Origin: Leucobacter sp.
GTDB taxonomy: Bacteria > Actinomycetota > Actinomycetes > Actinomycetales > Microbacteriaceae
Direction: 5' to 3'
Assembly (NCBI GenBank): GCA_031178565.1
Contig: JAPSIU010000141.1
Coordinates: 1-7,162, forward strand
DNA: 7,162 nucleotides
Made by a program: the position numbers and the translations under genes. Under the pieces are notes generated by a model, which saw nothing but the letters and a program-made list of their open reading frames with translations, ran no database searches and was not told where the DNA came from. Below are positions 1 to 6,243 of the stretch, in pieces (the stretch's first letter is position 1; each line of letters begins with the position of its first letter).

Positions 1-1
1 G

Positions 2-1651
2 TACGCCCTGCAGGGAACGACCCCGGCCGAGAGCTACCTCGACGCCGCGAAGCTGCTCGACGTCGCGAAGCGCTCCGGTGCCGACGCGGTGCACCCCGGC
101 TACGGCTTCCTCTCCGAGAGCGCGGGGTTCGCCCGCGCCGTCGCCGCTGCGGGCCTCGTCTGGATCGGCCCCGATCCCGAGACCATCGAGCTGCTGGGCG
201 ACAAGGCGCGCGCCCGAGCGCTCGCCGCCGACGTCGGGGCGCCGCTCGTACCGGGCACGAACGAGCCGGTGCGGGGCGCCGACGACGTCGTCGCGTTCGC
301 CGACGCGAACGGTCTGCCCGTCGCGATCAAGGCGGTGCACGGCGGCGGCGGTCGCGGCATGCGCGTGGTGCGCGAGCGCGCGCTGATCGCGGAGGCCTAC
401 GAGTCGGCGGTGCGGGAGGCTATGACCGCCTTCGGGCAGGGGGACTGCCTCGTCGAGCGCTTCCTCGAGCGGCCGCGGCACATCGAGGCCCAGGTGCTCG
501 GCGACCGGCACGGCCGCATCGCCGTGCTCGGCACACGCGACTGCTCCCTGCAGCGCCGCAACCAGAAGCTCGTGGAGGAGGCCCCCGCGCCGTTCCTCTC
601 CGATGAGCTGCGCGAGCGGATCCACCGCGCCGCGGCCGACATCTGCGGGGCCGCCGGCTACGTCGGTGCGGGCACGGTCGAGTTCCTGCTCGGCTCCGAC
701 GGCACGCTCTCCTTCCTCGAGGTGAACACCCGGCTGCAGGTCGAGCACCCCGTCACCGAGGCGGTCACGGGTGTGGATCTCGTGCAGGAGCAGTTCCGCA
801 TCGCCGCCGGGGAGCCCATGCGGGTTCCCGAGGAGGTGCCGGTGTTCGGCCACGCGATCGAGTTCCGCATCAACGCCGAGGATCCGGCGCTCGGGTTCCT
901 GCCGACGCCGGGCACGCTCGTGCGCTTCGACGCCCCCTCCGGGCCGGGCGTGCGCCTCGACTCCGGCTTCGCCGCGGGGCAGACGATCCCCGGCAGCTTC
1001 GACTCGCTGCTCGCCAAACTCGTGATCTGGGGCAGGGATCGCGACGAGGCGCTCGCCCGCTCGCGCCGCGCGCTCGCCGAGTTCGAGATCGAGGGAGCCG
1101 CCACCGTGCTGCCGTTCGACCGCCACGTCGTGACGGATCCCGCGTTCACTGCGACGGGAGACGCCGGCTTCGCGGTGCACACGCGCTGGATCGAGGAGGA
1201 GTGCACGGCCGAGTTCGCCGCGTCCCCGGCCGTTCCGGCACCGGGCGAGTCCCGCGTCGCACGCCTGCCCATCGAGATCGACGGGCGCCGGGTGCAGCTC
1301 GGACTGCCCGACGCGCTGCTCTCGCGCCTCGGTTCCGGCGCGGGATCGGGCCTCGGCGCCGTCCCCGTCCCCGACGCCTCCGGGACCGCGGGGCACGGCG
1401 CGGGAGGAACCGGGGACGGCGGCGACGCGGACGCCGATCCCGGTGCGCTGCGCGCGCCCTTCTCCGGCACGCTGAGCGCATGGAAGGCCGAGGACGGGGC
1501 GGCGGTCGAGGAGGGCGAGACCGTCGCGATCCTCGAGGCCATGAAGATGGAGGTTCCGGTGAGGGCGCCCCGCGCGGGCACTCTGCAGAGGCGCGTCGAG
1601 GAGGGGATCGGCGTCGCAGCCGGTCAGGCCCTCGGCGCCGTCGAGGCCTGA
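2..1651 (+). CDS. accA3: Acyl-CoA carboxylase alpha subunit, biotin carboxylase plus BCCP (5' end cut off)
   Basis: This cytoplasmic enzyme carboxylates its own biotin using ATP and bicarbonate, then hands the carboxyl group to a separate beta subunit to make malonyl- or propionyl-derived CoA. The reading frame is open from base 2 to the TGA at 1649-1651, giving 549 residues. About 45 N-terminal residues lie outside the window, judged against AccA3-type proteins of roughly 590-600 residues. The biotin carboxylase domain shows HPGYGFLSE (bases 89-115), the ATP-loop HGGGGRGM (338-361), RDCSLQRRNQKLVEEAPAP, and the catalytic RLQVEH (731-748) within EVNTRLQVEHPVTE. A Gly/Ala/Asp-rich linker (about 1334-1447) leads to a short biotinyl domain with EAMKME, and the biotinylated Lys is codon 1544-1546. 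The absence of a large BT domain between BC and BCCP favours the AccA3/AccBC type over stand-alone AccC or pyruvate carboxylase. GTG at 89 encodes an internal Val, not a start. The beta-subunit partner is not in the window, so acyl specificity is unknown. Confidence 0.95.
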   Translation, partial: YALQGTTPAESYLDAAKLLDVAKRSGADAVHPGYGFLSESAGFARAVAAAGLVWIGPDPETIELLGDKARARALAADVGAPLVPGTNEPVRGADDVVAFADANGLPVAIKAVHGGGGRGMRVVRERALIAEAYESAVREAMTAFGQGDCLVERFLERPRHIEAQVLGDRHGRIAVLGTRDCSLQRRNQKLVEEAPAPFLSDELRERIHRAAADICGAAGYVGAGTVEFLLGSDGTLSFLEVNTRLQVEHPVTEAVTGVDLVQEQFRIAAGEPMRVPEEVPVFGHAIEFRINAEDPALGFLPTPGTLVRFDAPSGPGVRLDSGFAAGQTIPGSFDSLLAKLVIWGRDRDEALARSRRALAEFEIEGAATVLPFDRHVVTDPAFTATGDAGFAVHTRWIEEECTAEFAASPAVPAPGESRVARLPIEIDGRRVQLGLPDALLSRLGSGAGSGLGAVPVPDASGTAGHGAGGTGDGGDADADPGALRAPFSGTLSAWKAEDGAAVEEGETVAILEAMKMEVPVRAPRAGTLQRRVEEGIGVAAGQALGAVEA

Positions 1652-1667
1652 CGGAGGCCGAGACGGC
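1637..1667. terminator. Hairpin between convergent accA3 and nnrD, possible bidirectional terminator
   Basis: The outer stem GCCGTC (1637-1642) pairs with GACGGC (1662-1667). The inner stem GGCCT (1645-1649) pairs with AGGCC (1655-1659) around a 5-nt loop. The two stems are separated by tandem G-A mismatches (1643-1644 against 1660-1661), which can stack in RNA. The structure contains the accA3 stop codon and ends one base from the nnrD stop. Neither strand has a T tract after it, so a classic intrinsic terminator is not shown. Actinobacterial terminators often lack U tracts. The mismatches read G-A only in the plus-strand transcript, so the structure should be more stable for accA3 mRNA. Confidence 0.45.
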
Positions 1668-2687
1668 TCAGAGCGCGGCGATCGCGGCCGGGATCGCGTT
1701 CGCGACGTCGAGCGCGGTGATCGGCCGTCCCGCAGATCCCGGAGGCGCGGTATCCGGCCGGGCGGCCGGCTCGGGATCGGGATCGGCGCCCTCGGCGGAG
1801 GGTCCGGCCCCGTCAGCGGCGCTGGAGTCGCGCGACGCGATCCTCGCCGCGGTGTCGTGCAGCACCGCGGCGCTCGCTCCCAGCGGGCCGAGCGACTCGG
1901 GGTCCTCCCGCACCACGTCGCCCTGCGCCGCGACCATCGCCCCGAGGATGCCGGCGAGCACGTCGCCCGTTCCCGCCGTCGCGAGCCAGGGCGTCGCGGG
2001 CCCGGCGAGGCGGCACCATCCGCCGGGGGTCGCGGCGACGGAGACGGACCCCTTCAGCAGTACGGCCGCGCCCAGCTTCGCCGCGAGGCGGGATGCCGCG
2101 TCGGCCAGGACCTCATCCGGCGGCGTCCGATCCCGCGCCTCCCGCTCCGGCCAGCCGTCGGGCAGGTCTCCGAGATCCGCGTCCCTCCACAGCCGCGCGA
2201 ACTCGCCCCGGTGCGGGGTGAGGATCACGGGCGCGGCACCATCCGCGCCTCCTGCCGCGGCGACCTCGCGCGCGAGGCCGAGACCGCCCGCGTCGACGAC
2301 GACGGGGGCGGTCCCGCGGAGGACCCCCTCGAGCGCGCTCCGCTCGTCCGCCGAGCGCTGCTCGGGGTCGGTTCCCGAACCGATGAGCCAGGCGTCGCAG
2401 CCCTTGCCGTCGCCCGGCTCCCCGAACACGGTCTCGGGGTGCGCCGCGAGCACCGCGGCCGCCGGAGCCGGGAGCCCGAGCGGAGAGGGCGCCTCGCCGA
2501 CCGGCGGGACGTAGCGGATGAGCCCCGCCCCGGTGCGCCACGCCGCCGAGACGCCGAGCACCGCGGCGCCCGGGTAGGCGACGGAACCCGTGCGCACTCC
2601 GAGCACCCCGCGCCGGTACTTGTCATCGGCCGGTCCCGGCCTCCGCAGCCACGCTGCGGACAGCGAGCGGGACCAGCGCTCGGTCAC
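1668..2687 (-). CDS. nnrD: ADP-dependent (S)-NAD(P)H-hydrate dehydratase (YjeF C-terminal/carbohydrate kinase-like family)
   Basis: This cytoplasmic metabolite-repair enzyme dehydrates damaged NADHX/NADPHX back to NADH/NADPH at the expense of ADP. The 339-residue product has family motifs in order: KYRRG (23-27), the nucleotide-binding stretch beginning G40 (GAAVLGVSAAWRTGAGLI), VDAGGLGL (131-138), TPHRGEFARL (157-166), VLLKGS (209-214), and TAGTGDVLAGI (237-247) with the conserved catalytic-site Asp242. The C-terminus has the usual ITALDVANAIP (323-333). The NnrE epimerase domain found fused in many bacteria is absent and must be encoded elsewhere. A Pro/Asp/Ala-rich insertion (about 286-321) separates the last core helix from that C-terminal motif. 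The start is a GTG at 2687-2685 that overlaps the upstream mutase stop as GTGA. A weak GGGAAG lies about 10 nt before it, so translation is probably coupled. No alternative start is needed, since KYRRG near residue 23 is normal. Confidence 0.92.
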   Translation of the reverse strand: MTERWSRSLSAAWLRRPGPADDKYRRGVLGVRTGSVAYPGAAVLGVSAAWRTGAGLIRYVPPVGEAPSPLGLPAPAAAVLAAHPETVFGEPGDGKGCDAWLIGSGTDPEQRSADERSALEGVLRGTAPVVVDAGGLGLAREVAAAGGADGAAPVILTPHRGEFARLWRDADLGDLPDGWPEREARDRTPPDEVLADAASRLAAKLGAAVLLKGSVSVAATPGGWCRLAGPATPWLATAGTGDVLAGILGAMVAAQGDVVREDPESLGPLGASAAVLHDTAARIASRDSSAADGAGPSAEGADPDPEPAARPDTAPPGSAGRPITALDVANAIPAAIAAL

Positions 2688-4549
2688 GGCCGCGCCGCTT
2701 CCCGTCCCGCCGCGTCCGGCTCGGCGCCTCCGGGATCGGGCGAGCCGAAGTAGTCGCGAACGGCGGTCTCGACGCGCGTCAGGGCCTCCTCGGCTGCGCG
2801 GCGGCGCTCGGAGGCGGATCCCTCGTCGTTGAAGGTGTCGATGTAGACCTTGAGCTTCGGCTCGGTCCCGCTCGGGCGGATCATGATCCTGGATCCGTCC
2901 TCGAGATCGAAGCGCAGCACGTCTGCAGGAACCTCCGCGATTCCCGGCGTCAGGAGGTCCTGCGCGCGGGCGACCGCCACTCCGGCCAGCTCCCGCGGCG
3001 GATCCCGGCGCACCCGAGCGGAGAGCTCGGCCGCCGCGGCCATCGAATCGAGCCGCAGGGTGACCTGGCAGCTCGCGAAGTGCCCGAAGCGCTCGCTCGC
3101 CTCGTCGAGCAGGTCCCAGACGGTGCGCCCGCCGGCGATGAGCTCGCGCACCATCGCGATCGCGTCCGCACTCGCGGAGATCCCGTCCTTGTCACGGATG
3201 ATGTCCGGATGAGTGAGGTATCCGAGGGCCTCCTCGAAGCCGAAGACGAGGCCGGGCACGCGCGAGACCCACTTGAAGCCCGAGAGAGTCTCGGCGTAGC
3301 CGAGGCCGTAGTCCTGCGCGACGGCCCGCAGCGCCGGGGAGGACACGATCGTGCAGGCGAGGGATCCCTCGGGCTCCGTTCCGGCGAGCTCCGCCCGCCT
3401 CCGCTCCCGCTCGGCGGCGCGCCAGCCGAGCAGGAGGCCGAGCTCATTGCCCGTGAGCCGGCGATAGCCGGATTCCTCATCGGGGTGGGGCAGTGCGATC
3501 GCGAGCCGGTCGGCGTCGGGGTCGTTGGCGACGACGAGGTGGGCGTCGATCTCGCGCGCGGTGCGGTAGGCGAGATCGAGGGCGCCCGGCTCCTCGGGGT
3601 TCGGGAAGGCGACCGTGGGGAAGGCTCCGTCGGGGTGCTCCTGCTCGGGCACGGCGGTCACGGAGGGCAGAGCCGTCGAGAGGAAGACGCGCCTCGCGAT
3701 CGACGCCCCGACGCCGTGCATGGCGGTGTAGGCGATTCTCAGGGGGGTGCCGGCGCCGATGGGCAGACCCGGTGTCGCGGGATCCGGGGGGAACCCCGCG
3801 AGCAGAGCCGCCGAGGTCGCCGAGACGTACGCCCGCTCGATCTCCGGTCCCGCCAGGGTGTAGGCGGTGGACCGGGGGAGCTCGGCGACGGGCCGCTCCG
3901 CGATGCGTGCGATGCGGGCCGCGATCTCGCCGTCGGAGGGCGGGATGATCTGCGATCCCGCGTCGCCGTCGCCCAGGTACACCTTGTAGCCGTTGTCGCG
4001 GGGCGGGTTGTGGCTCGCGGTGATCATGACACCCGCGGACGCGCCCAGGTGGCGCACGGCGAAGGCGGTGAGCGGCGTGGGCCCCGGCTCGGGGAGCAGC
4101 GTCGTCCTCACGCCCGCTCCCGCCATGATCTCGGCGGTGTCTCGCGCGAAGACGTCGGAGTTCACACGTCCGTCGTAGCCGATGACGATCGAGGGCGCGC
4201 CGTCGTGAGCCGCCTCCGCTGCGCGCTCGAGCAGGTAGGCCGCGAAGCCCGCGCTGGTCTGCGAGACGACCGCGCGATTCATGCGCCGGGGCCCCGCTCC
4301 CAGGCGACCCCGCAGTCCCGCGGTCCCGAAGGAGAGCCGCGCCCCGAAGGATGCGTCCAGCTCGGCGACCGCGTCCTGGTTGCCGCCGCGCGCGAGCGCC
4401 ACGAGGTTCTGGGCTTCGGCGCGGGTCTCGGGATCGATGTCCTGCTCGGCCCAGGCGAGGGCCTCCGCGATGAGGCGGTCCCGATCGCTGCGGCGATCGG
4501 GTGCGGACGCTGATCCACTGTCCTGCGGCGTATCGTCCGACGGTGCCAT
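2684..4549 (-). CDS. Phospho-sugar mutase, PmmB/PGM2-like (phosphoglucomutase/phosphomannomutase family)
   Basis: This alpha-D-phosphohexomutase superfamily member moves phosphate between C1 and C6 of hexose phosphates, or C1 and C5 of pentose phosphates, through a phosphoserine. All four family signatures are visible in the 621 residues. They are TASHNP with phosphorylated Ser179, the metal loop DPDADR (343-348), the sugar-specificity loop FGFEEALGY (436-444), and the phosphate-binding RPSGTEPK (558-565). The opening LSFGTAGLRGRLGAGPRRMN (72-91) is typical of the PGM2/PmmB branch rather than bacterial ManB or GlmM. It is somewhat longer than M. tuberculosis PmmB (about 534). The first 25 residues are Ser/Asp-rich and look disordered. 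The ATG start is supported by a purine-rich AGGGAGG about 10 nt upstream. It is the first gene of a two-gene operon with nnrD. Glucose, mannose and pentose phosphates cannot be told apart from sequence, and a phosphopentomutase role remains possible. Confidence 0.93.
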   Translation of the reverse strand: MAPSDDTPQDSGSASAPDRRSDRDRLIAEALAWAEQDIDPETRAEAQNLVALARGGNQDAVAELDASFGARLSFGTAGLRGRLGAGPRRMNRAVVSQTSAGFAAYLLERAAEAAHDGAPSIVIGYDGRVNSDVFARDTAEIMAGAGVRTTLLPEPGPTPLTAFAVRHLGASAGVMITASHNPPRDNGYKVYLGDGDAGSQIIPPSDGEIAARIARIAERPVAELPRSTAYTLAGPEIERAYVSATSAALLAGFPPDPATPGLPIGAGTPLRIAYTAMHGVGASIARRVFLSTALPSVTAVPEQEHPDGAFPTVAFPNPEEPGALDLAYRTAREIDAHLVVANDPDADRLAIALPHPDEESGYRRLTGNELGLLLGWRAAERERRRAELAGTEPEGSLACTIVSSPALRAVAQDYGLGYAETLSGFKWVSRVPGLVFGFEEALGYLTHPDIIRDKDGISASADAIAMVRELIAGGRTVWDLLDEASERFGHFASCQVTLRLDSMAAAAELSARVRRDPPRELAGVAVARAQDLLTPGIAEVPADVLRFDLEDGSRIMIRPSGTEPKLKVYIDTFNDEGSASERRRAAEEALTRVETAVRDYFGSPDPGGAEPDAAGREAARP

Positions 4550-4559
4550 TGCGGTTCCC

Positions 4560-4566
4560 CCTCCCT
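4560..4566 (-). promoter_or_regulatory. Ribosome binding site of the phospho-sugar mutase
   Basis: On the minus strand AGGGAGG followed by a G-rich run ends about 10 nt before the ATG at 4549. This is a strong Shine-Dalgarno match and fixes the start at that ATG. Confidence 0.6.
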
Positions 4567-4590
4567 TCGACCGCCTGCCGAAGTGTTTTC

Positions 4591-4599
4591 AAGCTACCA
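4591..4599 (-). promoter_or_regulatory. Possible extended -10 promoter for the phospho-sugar mutase operon
   Basis: Read on the minus strand this is TGGTAGCTT, which fits the extended -10 pattern TGnTAnnnT. It lies in the AT-richest part of the spacer and would place the transcript start near 4583, about 33 nt before the ATG. I see no convincing -35 hexamer at 17-19 bp. The assignment is inference from motif and position only. Confidence 0.33.
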
Positions 4600-4637
4600 T
4601 CCTGAACCCGCTGAGGCCCTGCACAGAGAGCGTCGGT

Positions 4638-4643
4638 TAGGCT
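4638..4643 (+). promoter_or_regulatory. Possible -10 element for the Cys-rich small protein gene
   Basis: TAGGCT matches the TAnnnT -10 pattern common in actinobacteria and lies 54 bp before the small gene's ATG, predicting a leader of about 47 nt. No recognisable -35 hexamer sits at normal spacing, so this is weak. The 148-bp divergent spacer 4550-4697 must nonetheless hold the promoters for both flanking genes. Confidence 0.28.
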
Positions 4644-4697
4644 CGGTGGGTACTCCGAACCGCTCTGCGGCTCGACGTCCAGAGAAGAGGATCGCTC

Positions 4698-4817
4698 ATG
4701 TGCTCACCCGTTCGCTGCTCCGACTGCGGCAAGGTGACCTGGGCGGGATGCGGCCAGCACGTCGAGGAGGCGCTCGCCGGCGTTCCCGACGAGCAGCGCT
4801 GCCGCTGCGACCGTTAG
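4698..4817 (+). CDS. 39-residue Cys-rich small protein, putative metal-binding
   Basis: The ATG at 4698-4700 is preceded, 7 nt upstream, by the purine-rich AGAGAAGAGG (4681-4690), a good ribosome binding site. The frame runs 39 codons to TAG at 4815-4817. The product begins MCSPVRCSDCGKVTWAGCGQ and ends RCRCDR. It has six Cys (2, 7, 10, 18, 35, 37) and His21 in only 39 residues, arranged as CxxC, CGxH and a terminal CxC. This resembles a miniature zinc ribbon or knuckle. From memory, near-identical short proteins (MCxPVxCxxCGKTTWxGCGxH) recur in actinobacterial genomes as unnamed hypotheticals, which supports a real gene; I could not check this. There is no signal peptide or membrane segment. 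It stands alone on the plus strand, divergent from the mutase and convergent with the amine oxidase, whose stop codon it overlaps. Function is unknown. Metal binding is inferred from the Cys/His spacing. Confidence 0.8.
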   Translation: MCSPVRCSDCGKVTWAGCGQHVEEALAGVPDEQRCRCDR

Positions 4818-6148
4818 CGCTCCGTACGCGCCGCCGTCAGCGAGTCGCCGACCCGCCGGGCCTCCCGCAGCCCGCTCTCGATCGCCCCGTCGATGAAGCC
4901 GCCCCAGAGGTTCGCGTTGTCCGTCGTCGCGAAGTGCACGAGGCCCGAGGGCTCCTGCAGGTCCCGGAGGTCGCGCGTCAGCTGACCGGGACGGTGGGTC
5001 ATCCAGGTGTTGCGGGAGAGCGGATCCTTCATCCAGTCGTGCGCCGTCGCCTCGAGCACCTCCAGACCGGGGCGCAGGGCGTCGACGGCGGCCTGGACCG
5101 CGGCGAGGTCCGTGACGTCGACCCGGGTGTGGTCGGGCCCGAACCCGACGAGCACGGTGTGCTCGGACCCGTCGGGGTCGGTGCCGGGATACTCGCTCTT
5201 CAGTACGGAGATCGGGTGCCGCTGGCTCGCATAGGCGAAGAAGCGCGGGATGCTTCCGCGCACCTTGACCCAGACCTTCGTGCCCTGCGAGGCCACGGTC
5301 TCGCTCGAGGCGCGATGCCACGCCTCGGGCAGCGGGGGATCAAAGCGGATCCCCGAGATCGCGTTCACCGGGAGCGTGCTGATCACCCGCCGGGCGGTGA
5401 TCCTCTCGCCGCCCTCGGTCTCCACGACCGCAAGGCCGTCCTCCTCCGACACGGCCGTCACGAGGGTGTTCAGGCGGATCCCGCCCGGAACGTCCTCGGC
5501 GATCCTCGCGGTCCAGGCCGACATGCCCCCGACGACGCGATAGGTGGCGGAGGCCTCGTGCATGAGCTGCCAGTGCCCGCCCGTCGCAGCCGTCCAGCGG
5601 AGTGCGCTCGAGAGTCCCACCTGATCCAGCGGGGCGTTGACGTGACCCACCCACACCGATTCGTTCGCGCTCCGGGCCTCGTCGCTCATCTCGATCTCGT
5701 CGAAGCGGTCCTGGATGCTGAGCGCGTCGAGGCTCCGAATCGCGCCGGTGGTCGGATCGACCCCGCGCGGGATCGCGTCGCGCACGTCGTCGACGATCCG
5801 CTGCTGCCCGTCCTCGATGAGCGCCATGAAGTCCTCGAGACCGCCGCGCCGCGGTTCGTCGCCGGCTCCGAGCCAGTAGGCCTCCTCGACGGCGGGACTG
5901 CGCACGATCTCACGCCCGTAGCGGGTCATCTCGGCCCAGGTGTGCGGCTGCACCCAGTGCACCCAGGTGCCGCCGAGCTCGAGGTCGTGCCCGAGCCGGC
6001 GATCGGTCCAGGTGCGGCCGCCGACCCGGTCGCGGGCCTCGATCACCAGGACCTCGTGTCCCGCCCTGCCCAGTTCGCGCGCCGCGACGAGACCGGCGAA
6101 GCCGGCCCCGATCACGACGACGTCGACGGCGGTCTCGGCTGCTCCCAT
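4814..6148 (-). CDS. Flavin monoamine oxidase family protein (FAD-dependent amine oxidase)
   Basis: This is predicted to oxidise a primary or secondary amine to an imine, reducing FAD and then O2 to hydrogen peroxide, in the cytoplasm. Numbering from the upstream ATG at 6154, the Rossmann FAD motif is VVVIGAGFAGLVAARELG (12-29), followed by EARDRVGGRTWT (39-50) and LGGTWVHW (60-67). Lys293 in GTKVWVKV matches the conserved lysine near flavin N5. The C-terminal flavin/substrate segment reads HDWMKDPLSRNTWMTHRPGQ (372-391) and FIDGAIESG (420-428). The protein contains no cysteine, so the cysteinyl-FAD link of mammalian MAO is impossible and FAD should be non-covalent. Length (about 444) is normal. 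Two in-frame ATGs exist. GAGGG at 6156-6160 sits 7 nt before the ATG at 6148 but only 1 nt before that at 6154, so 6148 is preferred. The upstream PucR-type gene suggests regulated amine catabolism. The substrate (putrescine, tyramine, a nicotine-like amine or other) cannot be read from sequence. Confidence 0.9.
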   Translation of the reverse strand: MGAAETAVDVVVIGAGFAGLVAARELGRAGHEVLVIEARDRVGGRTWTDRRLGHDLELGGTWVHWVQPHTWAEMTRYGREIVRSPAVEEAYWLGAGDEPRRGGLEDFMALIEDGQQRIVDDVRDAIPRGVDPTTGAIRSLDALSIQDRFDEIEMSDEARSANESVWVGHVNAPLDQVGLSSALRWTAATGGHWQLMHEASATYRVVGGMSAWTARIAEDVPGGIRLNTLVTAVSEEDGLAVVETEGGERITARRVISTLPVNAISGIRFDPPLPEAWHRASSETVASQGTKVWVKVRGSIPRFFAYASQRHPISVLKSEYPGTDPDGSEHTVLVGFGPDHTRVDVTDLAAVQAAVDALRPGLEVLEATAHDWMKDPLSRNTWMTHRPGQLTRDLRDLQEPSGLVHFATTDNANLWGGFIDGAIESGLREARRVGDSLTAARTER

Positions 6149-6155
6149 GCGCATT

Positions 6156-6160
6156 CCCTC
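6156..6160 (-). promoter_or_regulatory. Ribosome binding site deciding the amine oxidase start
   Basis: GAGGG on the minus strand is separated by 7 nt from the ATG at 6148-6146 and by 1 nt from the ATG at 6154-6152. Normal spacing selects the downstream ATG, so the protein begins MGAAETAV. Confidence 0.6.
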
Positions 6161-6183
6161 ATCCGTGCGGTTCGTTTCCGCTC

Positions 6184-6213
6184 AGGCTAGGGTTCCGCGG
6201 GGACGGCGGACAA
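6184..6213 (-). promoter_or_regulatory. Predicted promoter of the amine oxidase gene
   Basis: On the minus strand TTGTCC (6213-6208) is followed after 18 bp by TAGCCT (6189-6184), a reasonable sigma70-type pair for a high-GC actinobacterium. The start site would be near 6177, giving a leader of about 29 nt. It lies in the 95-bp gap between the regulator stop and the oxidase start, so the oxidase can be transcribed independently of the regulator. Two GCGGAC direct repeats (6206-6211 and 6220-6225) overlap or flank the -35. Confidence 0.5.
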
Positions 6214-6243
6214 GTCGCAGCGGACGGAAGAGTCTCCGCGCTC

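Noticed and set aside
1771..1786. Short tandem repeat TCGGGA as a regulatory or mobile repeat
   Set aside because: Fewer than three copies, in frame inside nnrD, and explained by the Asp/Pro-rich insertion it encodes.
1201..2514. 437-codon plus-strand open frame across the accA3 end and nnrD
   Set aside because: Arg/Ala/Gly-rich composition with no family motifs. It overlaps two well-supported genes in other frames and is a high-GC shadow.
1857..2753. 298-codon plus-strand open frame antisense to nnrD
   Set aside because: Arg/Gly-rich shadow of a gene whose own strand has clear NnrD motifs.
3080..4513. 477-codon plus-strand open frame antisense to the phospho-sugar mutase
   Set aside because: The opposite strand carries all four mutase signatures, while the antisense product is a Gly/Arg-rich low-information sequence typical of GC-rich antisense frames.
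4660..4670. CCGC-TCT-GCGG stem-loop in the small gene leader as a riboswitch or attenuator
   Set aside because: A 4-bp stem is expected by chance at this GC content, and no larger structure surrounds it.
4583..6190. 535-codon plus-strand open frame antisense to the amine oxidase
   Set aside because: It begins in the divergent spacer, lacks a ribosome binding site and recognisable domain, and mirrors the oxidase coding region. The real plus-strand gene here is the 39-codon frame at 4698.
6220..6239. Hairpin just after the regulator stop as a terminator
   Set aside because: Only a 5-bp GCGGA/TCCGC stem with a 10-nt loop and no T tract, too weak to call.
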